Positions 11,332 through 23,900 of a stretch of 64,000 bases of DNA are shown here, piece after piece. The notes under the pieces are model-generated. The model was not told the origin of the DNA and did not search any database. It was given only the letters and a program-made list of their open reading frames with translations. Source of the DNA: Sphaerulina vaccinii (taxonomy: Eukaryota; Ascomycota; Dothideomycetes; Mycosphaerellales; Mycosphaerellaceae). The DNA lies in NCBI GenBank assembly GCA_022570795.1, contig JAKUDP010000004.1, positions 1,364,001 to 1,428,000 of the forward strand, in the 5' to 3' direction. The position numbers and the translations under genes were made by a program. How positions within the stretch are numbered: position 1 is the stretch's first letter; the number at the start of each line of letters is the position of its first letter.

Positions 11332-13341
11332 ATGGCCAGCACTCTCGATGTCGGCAGTCTGAACATCACCTTCTGTCCGCCACCATTCTACGCAAACTCG
11401 GCGTTCCCATACACAGGCGGTTGTAAGCATAACGGAAGCTCCAAAGATGCAAGAGATCTTGGTCCACTGACTCGACATTCGCAGATAAGGCAGGACGCTA
11501 CTGCGGCAAACTGACAGGCGATCTGTCATGTTGTTTACCATGTCCGATCGAGAAGATCGTGTACACCGATCGCTTCAACAGCCTGATGCAAGCTTCACAT
11601 TGGCTTAACATACCCAGTCTGGCACTTCAATGTCTGTTATTGATCACTTTCATCGTGCTACCGAAGGAAGTGAGCCATGGCAGTTACCATAACTTCGGCT
11701 TGTGTATTGCGATCATTCTGCTTCAGGTGCGTGTGCGCAGACAGACTAGACTGACATGATCCACAATACTGATCTTTGATGAACAGCTCGGCTTCCTCAT
11801 CCCCCTCGGCACAAAACCCGAATTGTGCCACGACACCATCACGCCTAACGACATGTATTCCGACATGTCCTGCGCCTGGACCGGAGCCCTCATAGTAACA
11901 GGCGCCATGGCCTGCGCATCCTGGGTCATGCTCCGTTCCCTCTACACCCACCTCAAAATCTGCTGGGACTTCAAACACGAGAAGTTATTCTTCTGGGGAG
12001 CTGAACTCCTCGGCTGGGGTCTACCAGGACTCTTCCTCGCGTTAACGATGCCGATTACTGGAGTCTCATATCGTCTTGGACCAACTTGCGTACCAAACCA
12101 GAAGAACTCTTTTGTTACCTGGTTTGGTTGGTTGATTGCTTTCGGATGCATTGCTGCATTACTCACTTCTTCGACTACGGTTTTCTGTCTTTGGGTTTAT
12201 CTTAAAGATCTTGGGAAGAAGAACAAAGGTGGAACGTCAGGAGGCAAGAGTTATGGACAGAGCACACAGCAAGGAGAAGATGATAGTGTTGCGCCGAATC
12301 AACCACAATCTGGCTGGACGAGTCGGAATAGTACGAGGAAGTTGGCTTGGTCGAGAGTCAAGGTTGTGTTACTGGCTCAGTGGAGAAGTGTTTTGCTTTC
12401 GACACTGGTTATCGTCATGGTGCTGTACTATGGTACAGTATTTGTGAAGCAGACGAGTACGGGACTGGATGCTGTGAATCCTGCCAGGCAGAAAGATGTC
12501 ACGACTTGGGCAATTTGTATTGTGCTGAACAGTGGGGATAAGAATAAGTGCGACGCTCTGTCGCATATCTTGGGACTTGATGAGAATGCTGTTACTGCAG
12601 CTTGGTTCATCGCCGGAGTGAGTCTCGCCTGACCAACACACAGAAGAAAATATGATGAATACTGACTTTCACTCCTAGCTCGTCGGAACTTTCACTTTCC
12701 TCCTCATGGCCCGCCGCTCAATGATCAAAGGCTGGTGGTTCCTGATCCGTCATCCACGCCAATGGAAACGCACAGAAAGCGTCGGTGGACAAGACTTCTT
12801 CATCGTCGGAAACAACGATAACAACAACAACACTAATGGACATCACGAACCCATCACGAAACGCATCTCCTACTCGCGACAACTCGGATCAGAAAAGTCA
12901 AGACCACTTTCATATGACAACGATAACGACTCCATCGAAGAAATCCTACCAATGCCACACTCCAATAACCAAGAACATCACCGACAAATGTATGAGATGA
13001 ACCACATCTCCCCCATTTCACCTATCAGCCCGATTCTGGCAAACTCGAATTTCGGCTCTCAGACTGCACTTAACGAGACAACAACAAATCATTCTCATAC
13101 TGGGCAGGCGTTGACAAGTCATGCTCCTGGAACAGCTTTGTCAAGTCATGCGCCAACGAAGACTACTGCATATCCTGGACAAAACCGTTGGTCAGATAGT
13201 ACGAGTGGGACACCTTCGTTCAGTCATGAAGCTGGGAATGTTAGTAGGAGGCATGAGACTACGAATTTGTTTTTTGATGCGCCTGAAGAGGAACCGCAAA
13301 CTGGGAGGACGAATAGCAAAAGGTTGGATAATATGTTGTAA
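11332..13341 (+). CDS. Frizzled/Smoothened-like fungal G-protein-coupled receptor
   Basis: Four exons: 11332-11422, 11485-11726, 11787-12617 and 12679-13341. The introns are 62, 60 and 61 bp and all junctions keep frame, giving 608 residues. The N-terminal ectodomain is Cys-rich (TFCPPPFY, GRYCGKL, SCCLPCPIEK), followed by ASHWLNIPSLALQ leading into TM1. About seven hydrophobic spans follow between residues 75 and 400, with LGTKPELCHD and NDMYSDMSCAWTGAL in an extracellular loop. The last 200 residues are a hydrophilic cytoplasmic tail rich in Asn, Ser, Thr and His. The pattern matches the Frizzled-like receptor class described in filamentous fungi, whose ligands are unknown. The third intron splits the region of the last TM. 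The donor of intron 2 (GTGCGT) is weaker than the others. Confidence 0.8.
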
Positions 13342-13988
13342 TAGTGGTGCATTAGGTGGCAGAAGTGTATATACTATGAGTAATCTTAATTCATGATACT
13401 GTGAACGTGCTACTTGTGGTACGTGATCTTGCCTCTATCTTGTTTACCAAGTGCTCTGCTCTCGGCAGATAGTAATTCGTGTCCATGTGCCGATTGTAAT
13501 AGGTAGAGACAGAGATATATTCTGGCCAATGGTTTTAATTATATATATCTAAATAGAGTTTTTATATTATATTATCAGTTATATCGAGATATATTTACGT
13601 AGAATCAACTTTAGTAAGCTCTACTTAGATAGCTAGATAGAGAATAGAAAGCTCTATCTACCTATGAGAACAATTCTCAAAGTATATATGTTCAGAGTCT
13701 AGATATTCAGCATAGTATTAGTATTAGTATAAGAGTATATACACTAGCGCGAACTCTATTTGGCGTTGGTATATAAACACTCTCTTTTCTCTCTTCTTTT
13801 ATCTCTCTTATTCTCATCAGCAGCAGTTCTCTCCTCTTTACTGTTATCATTCAAACTCAGAAGTACCTACTCTCGATTTGTTGTTGTTTGATCATACTGC
13901 ACGACATATCAGCACTCTTCACTCACACTGTCGATCCATACCCCACATAGACCCTAGCTAGCCAGCTTCCACGTGATCGACCGCCATC
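13342..13988. other. Intergenic region with a short AT-rich relic
   Basis: Bases about 13525-13765 are much more AT-rich than the flanks, dominated by TA steps and repeated CTCTA/TAGAT words, and look like a small RIP-mutated repeat relic. I see no terminal repeats. The 3' part (about 13780-13988) is a pyrimidine-rich promoter and leader for the RING gene. Confidence 0.45.
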
Positions 13989-15595
13989 ATGCCTCCGGTC
14001 AACAAGCAATACTTCTTAGCATGTCTCCGAGTCATCGAGAAGCCTGACACTATCATCATCGACGAAACTTCTGTGGCAGCCACTTCTCATGAGTTGCTGG
14101 CTACAAGGTTGAACGAAGACTGTCAGATCTGTCAATACGACCTTAGGGAGCCTGTCAAGACACCTTGCAATCATGTTTACTGTAAGGCGTGCTTGTTAGG
14201 ATGGCTTAAGGACAACAATACATGTCCTGCATGTCGGAGGGAGTTGTTTGACACGGAGGTAAGTATCTATAATTCGGAGCGGTGAGTAGAACAATGCTGA
14301 CTGACGTGCAGCTCAACCGTCAATCGGTACCTCTCCAAGGTGGTGCTCTACTGAGCCACAGCTTTGGCCTCAATGAGACTGAGCGTGGTATCATGGACTT
14401 CCATCTGAAACAGCTCATGTCTGGTAGCATTCTTAGCGATACCTTCCAGCAGGATCAAATGATCGAGGTAAGTGGGTCGCTATGGCCTGCTTTGTTCACC
14501 TGCTAATGATATCTGTAGATCAGTGACAAATACCTACCTCGAGCAACCGCGATCATGCAATGGATGAAGCCAAATCAGGCCCACTTCGTTGAAGCTGGAT
14601 CCAATGATCTCTGCGAGCAAGAGTGGTCTATCGTGGCTCGTTCTGTCCGAGATGTCTTCCGTAGGCTTAATGGCTCGAAGATGCGGCCCCAGGAGTTCGG
14701 GAATGTCTTCTTGAAGACGATCGGAATCAACATGATCAGTGCTTCAGGGCTATGGCCGGTGCCGAATTATGCAGCGAGCATTGAATCGCCCATCTCGTTC
14801 AAGGAGGCTATCGTGCTCTTTGTCCGACGCATTATCGCCGACTTGCAGAGACAGTCCAAGGCTGCTGAGGATCGGAAGCTACTCGAGGCAATCGCGGAAA
14901 ACTACAATGTAAACAAGCTCTCCCTCTTCGTGGAAGCAGCCAGACAGAACAAGTACGACAAGGAAGAGCTCTGCTCGATGTCGAACAGCCGCGAAATGGC
15001 ACAAGTCGCCACCATAGCCGCTTTCCATGCTGCTTTAGTTGCAAGAGCTCGGGTCAGGGCAACAAGTTCTCTTCCTCGGATCCAGATTCCATATTCTCCG
15101 GATTACATCGCCCAGATCCGCCGGGACTACTGCCTGTCGGAGTGGCGAGCCTTGCTCACTGGGCTCAAAGAAATCATGCAGAAGAATGATGGTAAGATTG
15201 CACCTGCCAACATACTTTGGAGCAAGCTGAAGGAGAGCTCTTCGCTTCACCTCGCGGCTTTCAGAGCCCAGCACAAGATCAGCACCACCGGCTATGGAGA
15301 AGCTTATGAAGGCGACTCGACTTTTGAAAAAGATATTGAACACGTCATCGACGTCGTTGTCCGTCACGCGGTCAAGATGGGAGCTCAAAGAGTGCGAGGT
15401 CGTGCTGCTAGACCAGGCCTACCGCACTTGATCCTGTGGCAACAGCAACTCCAGATGTTGCGAGCCCGGCACCAGCGACTCCAAACGCAAGGGCTCCGGA
15501 TACAGCGACCTCAGCACTCTCTGCAGCAACTCCAGAGGGCCCAGATGGCCATGACGACGGTACGGACTAGGCACGCTGTCCGGAGCAGAGCCTGA
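13989..15595 (+). CDS. RING-finger (C3HC4) protein, putative E3 ubiquitin ligase
   Basis: Exons 13989-14258, 14312-14467 and 14519-15595, with introns of 53 and 51 bp (both GTAAGT donors, CTGAC and CTAAT branch points), give 500 residues. The RING lies at about residues 47-90: CQIC, CNHVYCKAC and CPAC supply the seven Cys and one His that bind two zinc ions. RING proteins of this type pass ubiquitin from an E2 to a substrate. The rest is mostly alpha-helical-looking and unrecognised. The last 60 residues in this frame are Gln/Arg/Leu-rich; another frame of the same bases, ending at TAG 15568-15570, reads as an Ala/Pro/Thr-rich tail more typical of fungal proteins. The 3' end therefore may hide an intron or an indel. 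Confidence 0.75.
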
Positions 15596-15935
15596 AGATA
15601 TAGACATGAATGCTCGATGATTCTCTGTTTGGTCTTCTTCTCGTGCGCTGTGTTGCCGTAACTTCGGACAATGGACATGGCCTCGAGATAAGGTCTGAAT
15701 TCTATCTCAGTTCGTGGTCTGGGGAGTTCGGGCGCAGCTTATGTTCTTGTTTGAAAGATCTAGAATGTAGTTAGAAGCTCGTTAGTCTTTACGCGAATTG
15801 TATTGATTTGTACCAGAATCTGCTTGCTTCGATCAAGGTCATCACTCGTGTCCCTCACATCCTGTCTGGTTCATGCTGCGTTGTCGAGATCGCAACTCAT
15901 GAGATTGACGAATGCACGCCAGAATCTTCAAGCCG
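15596..15935. other. Intergenic region between convergent RING and HET genes
   Basis: 340 bp of 3' flank on both sides, with no repeat or RNA gene seen. Confidence 0.4.
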
Positions 15936-17660
15936 CTATGCCGCCGTGCCCGTGACGCTGTATAGTGTAGTCTCGTCCCGGAGCATCGTGCTGAACTCAA
16001 CAATTTTGGGCAGTGTGAAAACGTGACGCGCGAGCTTCGAATGTTCTCCTAGTGATGCAAGAATCGGTATCATCTCCTCAGTCGTTGCATTAAAAACGAT
16101 GCGAGCTGTTCCCACCGGGGAGCTTCCTGGCACGTGTGAGTCATGATCGCCCAGCCACTCGGTCTGAACATCAGAGCCATGCACCTCCGTCGCAAAGCCC
16201 ATAATCTCAGCAACGGCGGCATCTGGAGCGACGCGCATAACAAGACTAAAGTAGTCTGGTATGTGACCAAGGCCGAATATCAGATCTCCTGGTTGCGCTG
16301 AGCTCGGTACCAGATATTCCTGCCTTACGCCGACGCCATCAACTCCTAGTCCACGCACAACTACATTACTGTGCAGGAACTGATCACATCGCGTTTCGAA
16401 GACACGAAAGTCGTCGGTCTGGTCCTCACAAAGATAGGATCCTGATAGGACTGACTGTTTCAGGTATTCGTCTGTTGAATCAAGTGGTTCCAGCCTGTAC
16501 AAGGTACTCAAGTGTTCCATCACCAGACACCATGGACGACCTTCATTTATTGAAGGAGGTTGAGGGCGATTGCAGACGAGCTGTGGTGCAAGCTGAGGAT
16601 CATGTAATCGAATCTCCAATGCTTCCACAATGTTCTGTAAGTCGAAAGCCTGGCACGATTCGTGTTGAGCAACTTGGACTGCAAGATCATATGCCGTTTG
16701 AGTGTAATCTGGCTCCAAAGTGGATTGCAGATCATCGGACCAAAGGTGTCCGAACAAACCCAGCGTTCCATAGATTCGATCTCTCGGATCATGGCATAGC
16801 AGATATCGACTGAGTTGGCAGTGGGACAGCGGACTCATACTGCTCCACGTTCCCATCTCACGAACTCCCATCTTCTTCATCCTGCCTGGATCATCCACTT
16901 CGCGGATCAGCTCCAGAACCATAGACTCTGGCCGCACCAACTTCATCTCGCGGGCTGCGCTGAACATGTGTTCCGCTAGTGCCAAGGATCTTGATTGCGA
17001 GCCGATAAGTAGAGTCACGCGTGACTGCCCAGCGTACAGCTCTTGGACAATCCATAGTCTCTTGAAGTAAGGCCGATTCCACAATTCGCGATACTTGATG
17101 CAGAATGCTCTGCCATAATTCAATCCTTTGCCACTCGACCAGTTGCTCCAGATGGCTTCACGTTCGTGCTGTCGTTTGGGATCGTTACCATGGAACAGCT
17201 CAGGTGCTTGCGAGACTACAGCCTCGATGTCTGGCACAACAGTCATGATATGCTCGCTAGCATCGTCTGCAGCTCCAATGCATGCAAAGACCCGATGTGC
17301 TGCGCGGTAAATGTCGAACATTATGGAGCCTTGCTGATTCTTTTCTGCAACATCGACCTGATTGATGCACACTGAGTCAATCCAGGTATATAGTGAGCCG
17401 AACTTTCGGGCTTGCCAAAGTGCATAGCTGCAGTTTTGACGGACTTGAACCATATTACCGTTGAGCAGGATCTCACCAGTCTCCTCTGACTGTCCCCAGG
17501 TATAAGATATCGCATCGTATTCAGGCGCTTTCGAGATATCATGCACTGTCAAGGTGTATTTCAATGGCTGAGAGGATTCGGACCAGTGCTCAACGCGCAG
17601 GAGGCGAATTTGTGTTCTGGCATCTTTCAGAGGAACTGACTGGTATATTATGGCGTTCAT
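15936..17660 (-). CDS. HET-domain protein (heterokaryon incompatibility family)
   Basis: Single exon, 574 residues, with an ATG at 17658-17660. The HET domain occupies about residues 45-200, with the three classic blocks: YDAISYTWGQ, YTWIDSVCINQVDVAEKNQQ and SIMFDIYRAAHRVFACIG. HET proteins trigger cell death or growth arrest after non-self recognition in fungi. The rest matches the usual long uncharacterised C-terminal part of these proteins. There is no NACHT, WD40 or ankyrin region. The left end of the transposon island begins only about 185 bp upstream of the start codon, so most of its original promoter may have been displaced. The frame is intact with no RIP-like stops. Confidence 0.85.
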   Translation of the reverse strand: MNAIIYQSVPLKDARTQIRLLRVEHWSESSQPLKYTLTVHDISKAPEYDAISYTWGQSEETGEILLNGNMVQVRQNCSYALWQARKFGSLYTWIDSVCINQVDVAEKNQQGSIMFDIYRAAHRVFACIGAADDASEHIMTVVPDIEAVVSQAPELFHGNDPKRQHEREAIWSNWSSGKGLNYGRAFCIKYRELWNRPYFKRLWIVQELYAGQSRVTLLIGSQSRSLALAEHMFSAAREMKLVRPESMVLELIREVDDPGRMKKMGVREMGTWSSMSPLSHCQLSRYLLCHDPRDRIYGTLGLFGHLWSDDLQSTLEPDYTQTAYDLAVQVAQHESCQAFDLQNIVEALEIRLHDPQLAPQLVCNRPQPPSINEGRPWCLVMEHLSTLYRLEPLDSTDEYLKQSVLSGSYLCEDQTDDFRVFETRCDQFLHSNVVVRGLGVDGVGVRQEYLVPSSAQPGDLIFGLGHIPDYFSLVMRVAPDAAVAEIMGFATEVHGSDVQTEWLGDHDSHVPGSSPVGTARIVFNATTEEMIPILASLGEHSKLARHVFTLPKIVEFSTMLRDETTLYSVTGTAA

Positions 17661-17844
17661 TTGAGGTGTAAAAGCGATATTGTGTAATTCTTTGGAGCAT
17701 GACGCAGGCTTGTTGCACCGTCCGAAGCTCGTCAGTGATTGATGGCAAAGTGATGTTCATGTCTGTGGTCAACCAAGATTGAAAAGCGAGGTTAGTCTCA
17801 GTCATCAGATCACGTGCTTAGGGCAAGCCATTCCGCGCGTGGTC

Positions 17845-17883
17845 TAAGGGCCCAACCGGCTTTTTTGGTAATATTGATTAGCT
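17845..17883 (+). repeat. Left terminal inverted repeat of outer element
   Basis: Begins TAAGGGCCCAACCGGC and ends ATTAGCT. It pairs with the right copy at roughly 30 of 39 positions, allowing one indel; several differences are C/T or G/A, as RIP would give. Confidence 0.6.
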
Positions 17884-18990
17884 TCTACATACTAATTTCG
17901 CGTATATACTAATTAGCTTATTTAAATAGATTTATATAGCAACGACGATAGTAGATATTAAATTAGAAAAACTAAAAAGTACAAAGTATAGTATAAGGTA
18001 TAGAGAACAAGTATATAATATCTAAAATTTCTATTCCAAACAATACGCATACAAAAACACGTATTAGGTAGTTTTTATATATTATATAGGCTAATACTAC
18101 TACTTTCTAGATACTACTTCTTCTACTATAAATAAGCTCTACTAACTAGATAAAGTATATATAGTACCTAAGATATATAGAAATCTAGTAATAAAGAGTT
18201 TTTATATAATACTTTGTATTAAAGACTAGAAATATAGTTAGTCTATAAAAGTTACTAAGTAGCTTTAGGTAATATTATTTTTCGAATCTAAGTTTACTAA
18301 GTTCGAGAATTAATTAAGAGGTAGAGTAGGAGGTAGGCTATCGACTAGGAGTATATATAGGAGTGCTAGAGACATAGATATTAGCAAATTGTTCGATATA
18401 AGCTTTTCTAGTCTAGGTAGAGAGGATAGTAATAGCAACCTATCTAATATAGAATTTTATATAAGTAATCTTATTCTAAATAAAGTTAATATTTTAGAAG
18501 GCCTAGAAAGTAATATATAATAGCTAAGAGTCTGCAATTAAGTATAGGAAGTATTTGGAGGCCTACTAGGTAGACCTAATTACTATACTACTCTAAAGCG
18601 CAAGGCTATATAGTAGATATTTATTAGAAAGGTAATAGAGTTCCTAGTCGACAAGTCTAAAGCTCGGTTAAAGGCAAAAGTATATATCGTACTCTAAGAG
18701 GCATAGGTAGAAAACTAGTTAAGCTAGGTTATATTCTATAAGAATTAGTAGACTTTGTAGCTAAAGCCTAGAGCCGGTATAGATAGTAGGTAGTATACTA
18801 TACTTACTATTCCGACTAAATATATAGAAGTAATCTAGAAGCTTATAAAAGACTTTATATATAGAATTCTAAAGGTATAGATCTAGGTAGTATATATAAG
18901 TATAGTAGGCTAGCTAGCTCTAAATAGCAAGTCGGACTAGTATTAGTAGATACTAGGTCTAGTAAAGCGCAAGCTCTATATACTATATCT

Positions 18991-19239
18991 TGTCGAAATA
19001 GGACGATAATATATATACCTATAACGTGTAGGAAGAGTTTTAATATATAATAGAAGTAGAAGTATTAGATAGGAACTAACTATATTAATTATATTTTTTT
19101 TAGTTATAGGTTCTATCTCTTCCTAAGATATAAAGTATTAGATAAGCTACGTAACCTACTATTATATAATATATATTATATAATCTAATCCCTAAGGGGG
19201 TATCTCTTAAATAGTCTAACTAGACTATACTTTCTAATA
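18991..19239 (-). repeat. 3' LTR of element A
   Basis: Minus-strand copy of the family LTR. Its outer edge keeps TGTCGAAATAGG, i.e. an unmutated CA terminus on the element strand, where the other three copies read TA. It is preceded by target duplication TATCT. Confidence 0.8.
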
Positions 19240-20645
19240 CTCCTACTTAGGCTAGATAGTCCTTCTACCCTATATTCTAGTACTTATATTCTATTCCAAA
19301 TCTCGATAACTTATTAAGTATAGAAGAGCTATTTATATAAGCTAGAGTTGTCTTATAAACTCCTAGAATTAGAGACTATTCTTCGGCTTAGTTAACCTAT
19401 CTGCAACTATCTCTTTTATTAGAATATATACTACTACTATCCTCCTTTACTACTAGAGTCTCCTAATATTATTATAGGCTATATTAATATATTTTAATCT
19501 TTTATAGGTATAGGTATTTTTAACTAGGGTTAGAGATACTTAGTTATCCTCTATAATCTAAATAGGTCTAAGTTTATTTACTATATTAGAGTTCGCTTTA
19601 ATAAGTAGTTAAAAAGAATATTCTTCTACTAACTCTATATAGTCTATTTCCCTTAGAAGTGCTACTAGAAATTAAAATTACTTAGTATATATATTTAGAG
19701 CTATATATTTAGCCTCTATAGTTAATATTACTATAGACTTCTACTTCTTACTTATCTAAGATACTAGTACTCTATAGAGGAAGAAGATAGATCCTAGGAT
19801 TAAGACTCTATCTACCTTATCTATTATATAGTTAGAGTCTAAATATCTAATAAGGCCTCTACTACCTCTTCTAAATATAAGTTCTAGGTCTAGGGACGAC
19901 CTAAAGTATCTTACTAGTTTCTTTAGAGTATTTATATATCCCCTTATTAGATTAGCTATATATAAGCTTAGTCTACTAAGAGCGAAAGTAATATCTAGTC
20001 TTATTATAACTATCGGCTATATCTATATACCTATCTAGCTCTAGTACTCCTATTTAGTATATCTCTTATTAGATAGGATTACTTTAGTAAGGCTTTTATA
20101 ACTATCTATTAGTAAGAGAGTTAGATAGGTATTTTCCTTAGTTATATTTAGCCTTACAAGGTTCTTTTAGATATAGTATTCTTAATTAAGCTTTAGAGTT
20201 CCTATAACCCTATCCCTTATTATCTTTATTCTAAGAATCTTTTCTAGCTTCTTTAGATTTTTAATTTTGAAGACCTTACTAAGCTATTCCTTAAACTAGA
20301 GAACATTCTTTAGCTCTAGTACTATAATAGGTATATTATCTATATAGGTTAGGACTATAATTCTTCTTTCTCTATAGATAAGTAGGTATAGGTCGATCTC
20401 TAATTAATCGAATTCTATCTGTTCTAGCTTTAAGACGCAGAGTTTATTCTAGTCTCTTACTACTTACTTAAGTCTATAGAGACTCCTTAGGATCTTTAGG
20501 ACCTAGTTTAGTAGGACCTCTACTTCTAGAGGTAGAATTATATAGATATCTTCTTTTAGAGAGCTCTCTATAAATATATTATTTATATCTACTTAGTATA
20601 TCTCCAAGTCCTTCTCGCAGACAACTACTATAAATACTTTTAAAG
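19240..20645 (-). pseudogene. Element A polyprotein, 3' part (end of RT and RNase H), RIP-degraded
   Basis: Reverse complement of about 24730-26118 of element B, so it encodes the end of the reverse transcriptase and the RNase H. It is full of TAG/TAA codons. It joins to 26370 in the same frame order once element B and one TATTA are removed. Confidence 0.75.
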
Positions 20646-20650
20646 TATTA

Positions 20651-20896
20651 TATTAGAAAGTATAGTCTAGTTAGACTATCTAAGAGACACCCTCTAGGGA
20701 TTAGAATATATAATATAGGTTACGTAATAATAGGTCATATGACTTATCTAATACTCTATATCTTAGGAGGAGATGCAACCTATAACTAACTAATATAATT
20801 AATATAGTTAGTTCCTATCTGACGCTTCTACTTCTATCGCGTATTAAGACCCTTTCTACACGTTATAGGCGTATATATTATTATTCTATTTCGATA
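20651..20896 (+). repeat. 5' LTR of element B
   Basis: 246 bp, starts TATTAGAAAGTATAG and ends CTATTTCGATA. It is followed directly by the primer-binding site. Confidence 0.85.
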
Positions 20897-20911
20897 GGTT
20901 ATAAGCCCGGG
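20897..20911 (+). other. Primer-binding site, initiator tRNA-Met anticodon-type
   Basis: GGTTATAAGCCCGGG follows the 5' LTR directly. Apart from one G-to-A change (TGAG to TAAG, a RIP-type change) it is complementary to the anticodon-loop region of fungal initiator tRNA-Met as I recall it. It does not match a tRNA 3' end. Copia-type elements are known to prime from a 5' half of that tRNA. Confidence 0.55.
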
Positions 20912-23900
20912 TTTGCGGAGGAAGTATTAGATAGTAATAGTTAGCCTTTTCTAATAGTAGGATACGAACCTACGATAAAAGGAGTATCGGGAGACTCGAG
21001 GTATACCTATCTATACTACTAAGAAGATATAGAAGATCCCGGCGAGTTCCGGACGTTCCTATAGGTAGATAAGATAGAGAAGAACCTAGTAAGGCATACT
21101 TAAGGAGCGGAGCTTAGAGAGTATAAAGAGAAAAGAGTAAGCTAGAGGCCAAAGTACTATCTTATATAGATAAGACTTAACCTCTATACTAGAGTACTAC
21201 TAATACCTTAGAAAGGTATATTCCTCTAAAAAGAGACTTTTTAAGTCTATCTATAAGTATAGTTAAGTAGGAAACTATACTAAGCTTATCTAAGAGAGAA
21301 GGAAGAGAGTCTTAAACTAGGAAAGTAGCTATCTAGAAACTACTACTAAAATTATTTAAAAGAGTATTAATTTTTAGAGAGTTTAGTTTTTAATATTTTA
21401 GGTAAAATAGATTAAAAGTAAGGAAGTAGATTTGGAGGCAAGAGAGCTATACTAATACTAATAAAAGAGAACTATAAGTCCTAGTTTAGAATAATAAGAA
21501 TATATCTTATATCTAAGTAAGTAGAATAGGTTCTATTAGAAACTATACTAGATACTCTAGTATTAACTCCTTTAGGATATATATTAACTATATTATTAGA
21601 CTCGCTAGACAGCTCTATTAAGAGAGTATCCTATAAGAAGTATAATATAGTAGCTCTCTATAAGATATATATCTATATATTAGTAGATAATTAGGAAGCG
21701 ACATAGGAGATTAAGATAGTAAGGGAGCTCTAGGAATAGGCTAAAAAGAAGTATAAGAGTAAGCTTTAAGCTATAGGAAGAAGCCTTCTCAAATAGTATA
21801 CTACGTTCGAGATATAAGATAGCTAGACGATTAATAAAGTATAGTAGAGCCTAAGTACTATTATAAGAAGAGTAGTTGCAATCTCCCTATAGTTTAAAGA
21901 AATTAAAACTAAGAATAGGAAGATATAGTAACTCCTTATAGCTCTACCTAAGTTCTACTTAATAATTAGAGATAGTATAGACCTAAAATAGGATCTTAAG
22001 CTTTAGAACATTTTTAGAATCCTAAGAGAAAAATAGGAATAGATAATAGGCCGAGAGATAGCTATATTTACTAAGAAAGGTACCTAGGGACTACTAGCCT
22101 ATTTCCTCTATAGAGGACTATATATCTAGAATAATTACCCTAGACTTAAGAAAGTAAAGAAGGCTACTAAGACTATAGTACCGAAGATAGGATACCGAGT
22201 TAAGAAAAGATACTCTCTATTAAGACAAAGGAGGGAATCTTTACTAAAGAAAGATAAACTTAAAGAAATAGTAAAGAAACTTAAACTTAAAGTATAATCC
22301 CTTAAGAAGAAATCTAACTTAAGTAAGAAGTACCTAAAGAAGGCCTTTATAGTATAAGAAAATATAGAGTTACTAACTACCTTAGAAGCATCTTAGACCC
22401 TATTAGAGGATAAGGATATAGATAAGGTAGCCTACTTAACTATAGACGCAAAAGGCAAGTATAGGCTATCGGAATAGCTACTTAACTCTTATACTTCTAC
22501 CTATATAACTAACTAAGAATTACTCTTTAGGGAACTAAAACCTCTTTAGACTAGGAAGTAGATTAAGGTCGGTAGTAGCTACTTAATAGCTATATATATT
22601 AGGAAAGTAGTAATAGGGGGAAGAAAGGGGAAATAGATTATACTAAAAGATATTCTATTTATACCTAGTTTTAGAGTTAATCTTGTTTTATAGAGTTAGT
22701 TTAGTAAGTAGTTCGGTATTTAACTACTAAAATTTATACTTATTTTAGCCTCTAGAAAAGTAGTTGTTTAGACAAGAATGTTAGAAGGAGTCCTATTTAT
22801 TAAGGAGATTAATAAGAGTCTAGCTAAGTCTGCTAGGCCCTAGGGGCTCGACCGAAATCAAGTATACTTCTTATAGGAATTAATAGATAAAGTATATACT
22901 TTCTATATATTAGAGAGTACCTAGGATTAGTAGGAGCTCTAGCATCGAAGGCTTGTATATTTTGGGGAGAAGGTAGTAAAGGACCTTTACTAGGTCTTAG
23001 ATTTAAAAAGCCTAATACTAATTCCAAAGGAGCATAGGGCATATAGGGTCTATATAATAGCAAAGATAAAGTAGCATAGAGGGAAAGAGACATAGTAGAA
23101 GCCCTAAAGGCTAGCTCTTATATCTATTAATATCTATAGACCCCTACCTATCTTAAGATTGGAATTTAAGTAGTAGCTTAAAATTATTAAAAACTTCTTA
23201 AAAAAGAAGTAGGCCTTTCTACTAAAGTTAAGAATAGATATACTACCTACCCTCTACTAATAGAAAAGGAAGGTAGAGCTTTAATCTAGAAATCCTTTCT
23301 AAGTAGTAAGGAGTAATAGAGCGAGGGAGCTTCTTACTATACTAAAGTAGTAGGAGAGAGAGAATAGAATCTCTTTCTATACTACTAAGGTATATAACTC
23401 TATTTAGAATAGAGTTATTAAAAAGTCGATCTAAACCTCTAAAGAAAGAGTAAGAGCAATACTAGAAGAATCTAATATACTAATTAAGTTCTAGCCTAAG
23501 GTACTAGAAGTAAGTATTATTATTAGGAATACTCTTCTAAATAGGCTAGATATTAATAGATTTAAGGTCTTACCCGAGGAGGCGTTCTTAGGATAGAGAC
23601 CTCTAGTATTATACTTTAGGGTCTAGGGCTATAGAGTAGTTATATATATAAACCTAAAGTTCTAGCTAGCTAGAATACGATTAGATAAACTAATAAATAG
23701 AGGCAAGGATACTATTTCTGTCGGTTATATTCTAGATACTACTAAAATATAGCTCTTCTAGAAGCCTAATATAGGGGCTATTAAGGCTTATAGTAATACT
23801 AAATAGTTTAAGTATAAGAAAGGAGGAGATTTAGAGTTAAATATTCCCAAGCTTAACCAATCTAGTATTGCACTAGTTAGGAAACTAGTTAGGAGACTAA

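Noticed and set aside
22833..23093. 86-codon minus-strand frame inside element B
   Set aside because: It is antisense to the decoded integrase region; RIP-driven loss of CA and TG leaves chance open frames on the opposite strand.
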